This document shows positions 11,701 to 23,700 of a stretch of 64,000 nt of DNA, piece after piece. The notes beneath the pieces are model-generated. The model saw only the letters and a list, made by a program, of their open reading frames with translations, had not been told where the DNA came from and made no database searches. Each line of letters begins with the position of its first letter. The stretch's first letter is position 1. The stretch lies in contig NC_088298.1 of the NCBI RefSeq assembly GCF_032854445.1, forward strand, positions 19,737,976 to 19,801,975, written 5' to 3'. The stretch comes from Liolophura sinensis (Eukaryota > Mollusca > Polyplacophora > Chitonida > Chitonidae). The position numbers were made by a program, and so were the translations under genes.

Positions 11701-14700
11701 ACTGCTGCTGTGACAGACACTTAAAAACAGTCTTATTGCACTTACCATTCTGATAATACAGAATTAATCTTGTTGGCATCTTTGGTACAATTTTGGTCAA
11801 TGTCGCCGGAGTTACTTTTTGGATCTAAAGACAGAAGTATTGAAATTTAATAGTTGATTCTGAAACTAGTCTCCTTTTGGTTTAACAAACTAAAAAAGAG
11901 CCAAACACTGAATTTAAACTCACAGATGAATTTTTTTTTTGACACGTGGACAGGTAGAGCCTTATGCCATCAGAAACCCGCATGCTGTTTGCTGTACATG
12001 CATGCTTACTGCACACCTGTTGCATTCTGTACCTGTTGATGCCGTAGGGCTTGTGCAGCTTTATGCCTGCTGATTTGAAGCCCTGATTGCAGTGCTGTGC
12101 TGCATGATACGGAACTCCTCATTGTGCCAGGGCTTGGACAGTGAAACCTTTGACATCAAATTGACTTCCCAGGGGCGTTGTGGCCGTCATACTATAGGTA
12201 GTCAGCCCACCAATGTGTTGTACGTGTAGCTCATTATACGACGATCAATATTGAAGTATTTCTTACCTTTCTTACATTTCATTAGTGTCACCTGATGAAG
12301 GCACCTTGACATCTAGTCTTGTACAAGGTGTTTTGGGCACACAGGTAATAACAATACTCGCAGTATTGGCTGGAAACATAACAAAACGTAAGCAGGTGTA
12401 AAAAGAAGATAAGCAAGAGATATTCGTTTGCAGAATCAGTCATCACTTTACATAGTATTGATCAGATAACACTTTTTTTTTATATTTGAAATTGGGAAAA
12501 AAGTTTCTTCTTCTTTTATGTCTGTTTTTTTTTTTTTTTTTTTCTGTTAACGTTCTCTATTACATGTACCAAGCCTGTAAAAATATGTGCCGGCATACTA
12601 TACACAGATACAGATAGTTCAAAACCATACCTGTCTATTAAAGAGTGAGACTTTCATGTACATGTACCGTTAGAGTAATTGTAAAATACCAGTCACGTTT
12701 GTAGTTGCCACATGTTTGTGGGATTCCTCAGGTGCAGTTTACTAGTAACCTGGCTGTACTTTTTAATGGTGTAGGTAACCACTATTGGTCATTGTGCAGT
12801 TCACTCACCCCACCACCACCCCCCTTTCTTTTCATGCAACCTTTTACCTTCTTGTATACATCTGTGTACCTGGCCAACCCTTTGTCACCCCTCTCACCCA
12901 GCCCATCAGCCCCCCATCCCCTTGCTCCTACAATACCTATATGCACCTGTTTCCAATTGATCAAAAAAACACAGAAAACAAGTTCAGTATCTGCTGAGTT
13001 TACTTCTGCTTTCTTCAGCTTGGATTGTAGGTCATTTTGATTTGCTTTCGTTCATATGCCACAGATCCCTGGATATTATTGGTCTGTGTTCATATATGTG
13101 TACGGTATTAAGAGACTGAGAGTAATAATTGATGAACGCTGTGATGTGGCCAGCAGGCGGTTGACTCTCTGCTCAGATATACCATGGAATCTCGGCAGAA
13201 AACCTCTTACGGATGCTGGAGCGGTCTGTTTCTTGGCATTAAGAAGCTGTGCCGGAGAATGTATGCTTCCTTTTCCACACAAGGTATATATACGTACATG
13301 TAAATAATAACAGTTTTTGTGATTTGATTATAGGCTCCATGATGACAGGAGCTGTCAATTTTAGCCCTCAGTAGGGCCACATCCAGAGCCATTATAGTTC
13401 CAGAAAACATTAAAGCTCCCAAACTAATCAAGCTGTATTAAAACTAGTTTGTATACAGAGCAAAAGTGATGATGGTTTACCTATAAAAAGTTTAATTTTC
13501 AACAGATTTCTTTCATTCACAGACTTAAAAGCTCTCAGAAAGCACCATTTTTGTTGTGTTTTTCTTTATGTGTTAATATCACCTGAAGAGTTTCAGATCA
13601 GAATTTGATTTTGAAGACTACACTGGTTGGATTGGGCAATATCAGGCTACAGGATAGGTTAACAGAATGGATAGGTTTATCACTCTACACAGAATAATGC
13701 CTTCAGAACATGCTTGCATAAACACCTTGCAAAGGTGCGAAAAGTTTGAAAAATTACAGCATTTACATGAAGGCCTGTTATGTTAGCTTGTGTTTATCCT
13801 AAAATGCAAAGTCGTGCATGGAATTAGAAATGTAAGAATTCTGTTAGAGTGTTAAACGTGCGAGGTGGGCAGCTGAGTGGAGGGGTATTAGGATGTGTTA
13901 TATATGTTCTATGTTTGAGGGGTTTTGCTATTTGACATGAGTCCTTTCGTCTTCATTTTCATTCCGTGATCAGTCTTGGCCTGCTACATCAGCAGAACGA
14001 AAGGTTTATTGTGGCATGCTATTGTTTTGTCATAGATTTAGCAAGAGTGTGAAATCAGACCCTCTCATGTCCAATGTTTTTTCCTCTTTTCCCTATCTCT
14101 CCCTTGTTAATTTGGTCAGAATAGGATGTCTCTTTGAGAAATATAGCCCTGATAAAAAAAGAGTACATTGTATTTGTACATGTGGTCTGATTTGTGACTG
14201 GCAATAATGTCCTTCACAGGCGGCGTACATTTATGCTTTGCATTTCATAAAATGCAGCCGATATTCAAAAATAACATCATCCTGACAACAACAACAACGA
14301 CATTGTCAGAATTGCACATCGCTGTGAAAAATCGACAGGTTTCTGAAACTTACTTGAGAGTGTGTTCTTGGTGATGGAGTGTTAGCTATTAATGAAGGAA
14401 CTAGAAGTGATGAATGTTCAGGAGCACCTTCCTACATGTACATGTAGTCAGACTGGTAATCAAGTGCATTCAGGTACTTTGGTTGAGACAAGGAACCTGT
14501 TGGAAAGCTGCCATGCTTTCTGGTGTTTCATTAATATATGAAGTAATTCCAATTTTCCTGATCGGCAAGTCTCTTGGCCAAATCTCAAGAAGAGGAATTT
14601 TCCTCCAATTGGTTGATTTCAGACTTCTTCATTTGTAATTTGAAAAACCAAAAGCTTCTGATTTCGGGAAGACAGATACTAGTAATTGATAATATAATGT

Positions 14701-15377
14701 TGGGTAGGGTAAAGTATTTAAGACTTCTTTTTTTTTTCAGAATTTTCCGATGCTTTTCTGACCGTCAGTTAAGAAGGATGTACACTCAGTATGTCTGATT
14801 GATTGTCAGTATTACAATAACAGATTGGGCTGAAAAAATTTAATTTGATTGGTGTCTTAATTAGGTCATATTTCAGAGTACTAAGCCATTGCATTCACAC
14901 ACATTGTACCACAGAAATCACGCTTCTTGTTGTGGATATATATGTATGTACATAGTAAACATGACCAGAATCAGTTTTTGTCCACTTTCAACAAAAACAG
15001 AACCTGATAAAGCTGTTATAAAGTTAGTACAATCGTAATGCATTGCTTATTAGGTTTTCATCATAAGACTTTGCTTTACCTAAAACCAGATTTTTATGAC
15101 TTCAGAGAAACCAGGGTCTGGATTACTAATGGCCTTTTTGCCTCATATTCATTGATTTTATTACTGTGTTTCGCATAGATAGCATTTCTCAAGCGACACA
15201 TTTTGCTCGATTCTGGCTGATTCAACCACCCTATGTGACCACTTTAATCAGTTTGTTTTGTGAAGCTATGTTAATTTCTTATCAGAAAAACTTGAGTGTT
15301 AGTGTCAGAAATATCATTTTAAGCCCTGTAATGTGGTTCTGAATGTGCATTTTTACAAACAAAACTCTAGGTGAAAA
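8748..15377. other. Long noncoding stretch upstream of the phosphatase gene
   Basis: No conserved exon was found. Included are a (TA)n run at about 10044-10063, T tracts near 11631, 11933 and 12526, a C-rich stretch at 12806-12925, and an old dispersed repeat at 13615-13760. 10130-11600 is notably free of known repeats and could hold a promoter or 5' untranslated exon, but no positive evidence supports that. Confidence 0.45.
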
Positions 15378-15472
15378 GACCCAGGAGCCTCTCACCAATG
15401 CGGTCACTGGGAGTTCAAGTCCAGCTCATGCTTCCCTTCTCTCCGGCCGTAAGTGAGAAGGTCTGCCAGCAA
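15378..15472 (+). mobile_element. V-type SINE 5' fragment joined to a foldback element
   Basis: ACCCAGGAGCCTCTCACCAA through GGTCTGCCAGCAA is the V-type head and body. It stops abruptly and foldback copy 2 begins at the same point. Confidence 0.8.
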
Positions 15473-16014
15473 TCAGATGAAAGAGCTTCAAAACTTGTTA
15501 GCAAATATCATCTTTGATACTTTTTTGGATTTTTTTTTTCAAGAGAAAAGGGTATTTGAAAAACATTTTGTATGGTGGGTATTTGGGGCCAACTTTTGGT
15601 ATTCATCGTTGTTGCATAATAATGTTCCAAATAAGGACATGATTCTTGTCTGTAAATTTATTTGAATGTAAATTTGTTGTTTATATCAAAACATATACAT
15701 TTAACCTAAATTGTGATAATATTTATGAACATATTATAATATAAATTTGAGGTTTAATGCATTTCTTAGCTGATAAGAACAAATTCTGATAAAGTATTTA
15801 TCGGACCTATATGACATCCTCATTTATGACATTATTGAACATAGGCTATAAATACCAAAAGGTGGTCCCAAATATCAACCATACAAAAGTTATTTTAAAA
15901 TGTCTTTATCTCCTTAAGGAAAAATCGGAAAAAATATTGAAGACCACAATTGGAAATAACTTTTCGCACTCTTTCATCTGAACTTTGTCAATTTTATGTT
16001 TTCTCAACCTTTAA
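15472..16014. mobile_element. Foldback element copy 2, left end lost
   Basis: It starts inside the left arm at TCAGATGAAAGAGC and runs through to a right end closing CTCAACCTTTAA. The first roughly 45 bases of the arm seen in copy 1 are replaced by SINE sequence. Confidence 0.8.
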
Positions 16015-17634
16015 ACATATTCTGAGGCCTGATAAAATTATACTTTATGTGAAGTGCTGAAATTGGCCAACCCAACCTGTGTAGTTTTGCCTCAAAAATT
16101 CGATTGAAAAAGGTGCATAAGTTGCGCTGAAAATTACTCTTTCATGTGCAAAAAAGTGGAAGAATGACAGTATACATGAATGTATGTGTGGTACAGTGTC
16201 GATATCCTGTTTTATTGATTAAAAAGATTTGGAATTTAGACATCTGCTGTCTTATCAACGCTGACCATAAAATTCGTCCATGATTTTAATGCCCACTTTT
16301 CCTGATTCTGAGAGCTCTGTTGATTTTAGAAAGATGTTTTGAGGTTTGCTTGGAACATGGGAAGATAATTCTGTTGGAAAACTGTAAGTTTCAGCACCAA
16401 AAATAGTATTTTTTGACATTTATTTGTCTCTAAAAATGCACTCTTGTGGGCGAAATTTTAGGTCATTTAGGGTAAACATGCACGCATGTATTTTCTTATT
16501 GTATTCTCAAATCTGGTTGACCTACATACATGTATACCTGTATTGAAACATCATAGCTTCATGTACATATGTACAGTATTGTGGGAACACTGCATCTGTC
16601 AGTGAGAAGTTTGCAACCATTTCTAGCTCTGTGATGGAAGGTGTACAGTTAAATGAATTTGTAGGACCAGGTCCTTTTCAGCATGGAAATGTGCACGGTT
16701 TATTATCTGTCGCTTACTTTTAAATGGGAAGGATGTGGATTCATGAATTTCAAAAGCAAAAGAAAATCATGAAAGAAAGCATTTATCTCATAATGTGCAT
16801 ATATACTAATATGTCATATTTCAACTTTTCAGGGATAAGACGTGAACTTGCAATACTGTAATGTTAGTTTGTTTTTACCTCGTTGACTAAGACCATGTCG
16901 CGCGGTGTTTAACAGTTCTCGATGATGCGCCCAGTGCAACTTTCAGTACAATTTTTGCACCGTCTGCATTTAAGTTGGGAGACAAAAACGACATTGGTTG
17001 TTCCAACCCATTGGGTTGTCCAATTTCAGGGCTTCACAGAAAGTATAATTCCATCAGACTACACAGACTAGTGCCCTTAGAATATGCTTAAATAAACGGC
17101 TTGCGAAAAGGTTGAATATTTATAGTAGCACTCTCAACTGCAAGTATTACTTGCTGCAAAAATGAAAATGCTTTGCTCTTGATAGTTGAGGTATATGTAC
17201 ATTCATACTGTACAACTTGTTTTTTTTTTGGGGGGGGGGGGGTGGGGGGGGGGGGGAGGTGGGTTAGTCTGTTGTACATCAGCTGTCTGGTGTCAACACA
17301 TCATGATTTTTGATTGTGCAGCATGTAAATAGTGGTACATGATAATTACATGTATGTTATTTTTAATAGTCTGGCCAACATTTTGCCTGTGAAATACAAC
17401 ACACCAGCCACTGGTAATCATAATTACCCATCTTATCATACTGTGTATGTGTACAGTACATCATTTGTTAGTGCTGCGTCATATACACGTACATGTAGGT
17501 AAAGTATTAGAATGGCGTGGTGTTCAAATAAATGAACAAATGGTTTGTAAGTGGAATATTGATTTATCAACCGAATTAATACATCAGCCAAATGTTTAGT
17601 AAAGTTGTGATTGTTCTTTTTTGTGCTTTTCCAG
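16015..17634. other. Noncoding stretch with old dispersed repeats and a G-run
   Basis: Relics of the ACATTGGTTG.TCCAACCCA repeat lie at 16050-16170 (reverse sense) and 16980-17120. A dense G-run is at 17230-17262. No exon recognised. Confidence 0.5.
17230..17262 (+). repeat. Dense G-run, quadruplex-prone
   Basis: After a T tract, two runs of about 12 G are separated by a T, followed by GAGGTGGG. Confidence 0.8.
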
Positions 17635-17768
17635 GCTCGACCACAATAGCGAAAAAGCCACGAGGGCATCGTTTTTTAAACTCCCTGTTGTGTTGTTTAC
17701 GGAAGAAGAACAACAACAACAACACCCCTGTGCCTCCTGCTCCCGAGGAAAATGGAACCGTGGGAAAT
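17635..17768 (+). CDS. CTDSP exon: N-terminal linker with Cys-Cys motif and Asn run
   Basis: Acceptor TTTTCCAG|GC and donor AAT|GTGAGTG. The exon begins in phase 1 (the first two bases complete a codon) and encodes 44 residues. It holds a basic patch (AKKPRGHR), LLCC, then five Asn codons that are a pure AAC repeat, then [11 protein letters not shown] short tandem repeat starts 10-12 bp after the donor. Confidence 0.9.
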
Positions 17769-20700
17769 GTGAGTGCCCTCATGTATTAATGTCCTCATTA
17801 ATGGGAAACGATCTATTAATGTTCAAATTAATGGGAAATCATCTGTATTAATGTCCTCATTAATGGGAAGTCTATTGATGTCCCATGTACCTTAAATCCA
17901 CAACGAACTTTAGACTTTAGATGCAATTTGAAAACATAATTCCTGTGTTTTCGATTTGATTGGGGTTATACATATGTGTCATACTCTATTAAGATTTTGA
18001 AAACCACAATGTATGGTTCATGTAGAGAAATAAGTCTTGTTATGCATCTGTGTCGAAACATGTATGTGGTCAGAGCTGTCCAGGAGTTAAGGCATGTTAG
18101 GCTTGTATTTGAAAACACCTCGTAAATCAAATTCACATAAACTTTTCTCGTAAACCATGTCACTTTATTGCACTGTAAACCAGGATAATTAATTAAAAAA
18201 AGTAACATGATATCTGAAATAACCCATTTGTACTGATCTGTTGTCATGAATTGTTCCGTGGATCCTAGTTTAAAGTTGTCAACAACTCACAAATAGCCAG
18301 TATTTCTCTATTTGGCAAGGGTTACACATGTCGGATTGTCCCCAATAGCACAGAAATCATTTTTTGTGTCATTTTCATAGTGATTTTATGCATAAATATC
18401 GTATAAAAAAGTGCTATGGTGGCTGAAAAGGTTGAAGATTTGCAGTAGATGAGAGCCCTGTGAACCACTGACCCTCAACTGGCCTTCATTGGTTGAGGGC
18501 TGATGGGCTGACATTGGTTTGAGTTGAAAATCTTCCATGGAATTGTTCTCAGAATTACAGCGTAACCAGATTTAACAATCAAGAACAGGTTCTTTTTTTT
18601 TTTTTTTTTTTCTATTGAATTTTAAGCCATGAATAAGAAGCTAGTTGTTTTCAAAACAGCTGGCATGACAAGGGTGGACCTCATGTCTGCTTCAGGGTGG
18701 GGTGATTTTATTCAGGTGATCACAGATGTGAAATGTTCGTATAGTGTGTTTGCATAAGCACAGCTGCAAACGGTCATATCTTAATACCAGGCTGTAGATC
18801 AATACTGTTAGTTTTTAACTTAAATGACTCATTCAGGATTAGGAGGACAAGCATTGTGTAAGATGTAGCCATTCACCTAATAGCAGAAGGTGTACCAGAA
18901 AGAAGTATAGTGGCTTTGTAAATTAAAGACATGAATGTCAGAAGTGATAAAGGGGGGAAAATAATGGCCAAACCATCTTGATCTAGAGGTTTGTCAAGTA
19001 CATGTACCTAGTAAAATGCTATAGTTTCTTGCGAGCTCTTATTTTTCTCTGAGCTCTTATTTCCCTCAAGGCCTTAGTTTCCTCTGAACCCTTAGTTTCC
19101 TCCAAAAACTTAGTTTCCTCTGAACCCTTAGTTTCCTCCAAACCCTTAGTTTCCGACTAGACCTTGGTTTCCTCCGAGTTCTTAGTCTCCTCCAAACTCT
19201 GTTTCCTATCACTATCCTGAGTACCATCTTCTGTAAATAAAATATTCCGTAATATAATATATTCCGATTATGCGGAAACATCAGTGTCACCAGCTTATGA
19301 GGACCAGTCAAGCAACAATAACGGCAAATAACTTCACAAGGTTGGCTGCGCTAGGCTGGCGACATTGGCATTCTGTATTATCGTAAATGCTCTTTGGTGT
19401 GGGGCAGCGAGGACACTATGAAATTGGGGATCAGAAAAATTCTACAGTGTATTTCTTCCTTGAAACCATTCCTCTCTATCTTGTAACTTTGTTCCACTCT
19501 AGTTTCCTCCAACCATAAACCTGATGACCATCATAAAATTAAAAATTATAAAACACCATCAGTCAGTCAGTCAATCAGTCTTTGTTATAATAAAAGCTTG
19601 TTGTAATATTCTGTTATTTGTTCTTTGCTTCTGCTTTAGACTGGGGAGAAGTACCTCATTCCTCCTGTTTGTTGTATTGTTCTGTTATTTGTTCTTCGTT
19701 TCAGACCGGGGAGAAGTACCTCCTTCCTCCTGTTTTACATCAGGACATGACCAAAAAATGTGTGGTCATAGACCTTGATGAAACTTTGGTACATAGCTCA
19801 TTCAAGGTCAGTCACCTTCTTGTTCTCCTTGGTTCTAATCCAGATGTACATATATGTATGTATCTGACTTGTGTAGAGAAAAATTGTAGCCTCTCATCTC
19901 AAACCTGAAGGTTACATTATAACCCTGCATTGAACAAAATTTATAAAATGCAACCCAAAATGATTTCTGAGAGCTTTTTAAGTCTAATTGAAAGAAATTT
20001 GAAAGTAAACTTAACTTTCCAATGATAAACCATCATATTTTTTGTTCACTTGTTAATACAGCTCGTTAAGTTCTGGAGCCCAAATGTTCTCTGGAACTAA
20101 AATGACCGTGTACATGGACATGCATTATTCTGATTGGTCAGAAATAACCTAGTCACAAAAATTGTTTGAAGTGAGCTCACATTCTATTGATCACTGACCT
20201 GAAACTGCCATAAATCTGTTATTTTTTTAGCTTCTTTAGCTCGAAATAAATTTACAGCAGATTGATTGTAGTGGAAGGAAAGGAACGCATTGCAACAGTG
20301 CTTCTGATCATACTCAGCATGGCTGCTGCTATTTTGGTCAACCTTTCCCAAAGCTGATAAAAACTAAGTGCTTAGGTCAGAATATAAATACATGTAGATT
20401 AGGCATCATTCCTCGTAGTTTGATGATTTGCCAGTATAATGACCGAGATTTATCTCGGCGAAAATAATCAATTTGACAGGCTGATGCGTTAACACCAAAA
20501 AACAATTAAAAGATGAAATTCTAAACATGAAAAATGTTTGAAACATTGCATGCTCTATGATGTTTACTGAAGTGGTAACTTTGCTGGCAATGTTCCAAAA
20601 GCTGTTTGACATGCACCTGCAGCATGTTTTCACTGTGTACACTAAATACAAAAGAGTTGAGGAAATAGGGTATATCCGTTTTTGGATGGAACATGTGTCA

Positions 20701-23700
20701 CATGATAGTCCGAGCTTGAAGCTCAGAAAAACAACAACGGCTGAATTAGGAATTCAACTTTCCTGAATTACATAATTATTTATTTATTTATTTGATTGGT
20801 GTTTTACGCTGTACTCAAGAATATTTCACTTATATGACGGCGACCAGCATTATGGTGGGAAGAAACCGGGCAGAGCCCAGGGGAAACCCACAACCATCCG
20901 CAGGTTGCTGGCAGACCTTCCCACGTACTCATGAATTACTGTTCTATGTGTGCTCATACTACAGTCATACAGGCAGCCTGAATACAGCAGTTCTAATTTA
21001 GTGGGTTCTAAGAGTTTTCGTTTCATGGGACAGAATAGAGGCCAAGGGCATCTATGTACAGAATTGGAAGAATTGTGAAAAACCTTACTTCAAGTACTGT
21101 AAGTGTAAAATATGTTTTAAAAAATGCATTCTTAAGAGGCGAAGAAAGGTTTTGGCGCTGAAAATTAATTTTTCCAGTAGGATATCATCCTAGTTCCAAA
21201 TGAATCTCGGAATACTTTTCTGAAATCAGTAGAGCTGTCAGAATTGGGCCAAGTAGGTAGCTTGGTGACTGGACGGAGTTTTGAGTTTCAAATATGGTAC
21301 GTGAATATGATGCAATTGCAATTTTTATCTGTGGTGTGCATGTGCATGGATTGGAGTAACATCAAACATGGCAATGTTAGCTCTGCAGTAAAAGGTTACA
21401 TGTACATATAGGTAATGTCTGTAATAAATCCTGATCAGTGGCTACATGCAGGATCAATTTTCTTCACTAATAGTATGTGTATCTGAAAATGATGCGCAGC
21501 GCGTTATAGAATTAGACAGCTTTGAACACAGACAAAGCCCTTTGCATACATCTAGAGTCCTTTGCATGCAATTAGAACCCTATACTTGCAATTAGAACCC
21601 TTTGCTTGCAATTAGAACCCTTTGCATGTATTCAAAGCCATTGTACATGTAGATGTCCCTGTGTTGGAAGCTGTGTTTATATCGGCAATGTTGCCGCAGG
21701 AGCAAGTGTATGTCTACGCATACACACGTACATGATAGACAGCTAGGTCAGGTCAGCAAGGCTTGAAATCGCCTTTTTGGCCAAGGTGCTGTTGATCTGT
21801 TTACAGAGAGGTTCCCTATTGGTTATTGATTTGTTGTTGAGAGCCTTGGTACTGAGGCTCTGTACTGGGGGAGACCACCTGTGGCTCCTGTGATTGAGGC
21901 TCTCTACCAGGAGGGAGCAACCTGTTGCATTCGTGAGACTGAGTTTCATGGTGGCACTTTTGTGGTGTTGGATGAAACCGGCTGAAAACAGCTGGCCTTC
22001 CATTAGTATGGCAATTGTCACACGTGAGAAAATCCACTAGTTATTTGTACTGGCTGACAGCTGTTGGTTTATTTCAGACACTCTGGTTATCTCAACGATC
22101 TATGAATCTGATCACAGTTGTGTAGGTGGAAAATTTATTGCAAGGTTCCTAATCTTGATGTGTTTTTCTTTTTTTTAATATTTTTTCAGCCTATCAGTAA
22201 CGCAGACTTCATAGTTCCTGTGGAAATAGACAGTACTATACATCAGGTGAGTGTAAGGCGTAAACTCACCACTAAAGGCACCTGTGGAATGCAAGCCCCT
22301 GCTACAGCTAAACGTAACGTTCGCCAGGGGGGCAATACTCTGTGTATATCTGTCCTAACTGTTTATAGTAAAGAATCATATGAAAATATTTCTGGATCCG
22401 AATGCCTATCCAGATCTCCACCAAAATTTAATGGGTTTATTGTTAGCCCAAGGGCAACCTGGGCACAAAATTTGGAATCACTTTTTCCATGATGTTGCTG
22501 ACAGGTAGACAGACAGACTAAGTAGTAGAAGCATAAGTTCCCTGATACTAAGGTAACATAAGTTCCCTGATACTAAGTTAATTATGGCAAAGCACAGTCA
22601 TATTTCATGTAACCATCACAAGCGCTTGTGAAAATCATACCTGAAATTTTTTTTTCTTTTTAACACAATAAATTTAGTCGAAGATATAAAGTATGCAAGA
22701 TTATGCAAGTGGTATATTTTATGGGAAGAAAACAAAATGCATATACCTGTTTTGGTTAGATTATTACAAGAAGGAAGAAAATGTGAAGGCGGGAAAAATC
22801 TGATTGAATATCTGTGTATCTCTGTCGCTCTGTTTCTCCCTCCTCTCTCTGATTCTGTGTTTTTATTTATTGGATTGATGTTCTACGCCATACCCAAGAA
22901 TATGTCACTTATACAACCAAAATGCCAGCATTATGGTGGGAGAAAATCAGGCAAAGCCCGGGGGGAACCCACGACCATCTGCAGGATGCTGCTAGACCTT
23001 CCCACTAACGGACGGAGAGGAAGCCAGCATGAGCTGGACTTGAACTCACAGCAGCCACATTGGTGAGAGGCTCCTGGGTCATTACTAGCGCACTTACCAA
23101 CTGAGCCGCAGAGGCCCCCCCACCCCCCCCCCCCCCTCTGTCTCTCTACCTCTCTATCTGTCTGTCTGTGACACCTTTGTTTCATTTTCACTGGGCATTT
23201 TGAGTGACTGATTTTCACTTCAATAGGAATTTCTTATTGCTTTCCGAAAAGCATGGTCTCTTGACAGGAGCTTCAGGTAGGGGAGGGAGGTACTGTTGCA
23301 TCTAGGCTAATGTGTGTTGACACTGAGTGTGTATTCTGATGAGAGAGTGAGTGAGTGAAAGTTTTAACGTCGCTTTCAACAATATTTCAGTTTTATCGCG
23401 ACAAGTATTCTGATGAAATCAACATGACAGTTGTAAGGAAAAATCAGCATAGGTGAGACCTCCAATTATGACCGATACGGGGGTGATATACAGATGCTAT
23501 ATGCACATAATTTTCAGGAGCCCTGACGATTTCCAGATTCCCATCAACTGTAAAATTCTTAAATTCTTCTGGATCGTTTTCTACAGGTGTATGTCTTAAA
23601 GAGGCCTTATGTAGATGAGTTCTTGGAGAAAATGGGCGAGCTATTTGAGTGTGTACTTTTCACAGCCAGTTTAGCAAAGGTAAGGTTCAAAATGAGAGAA

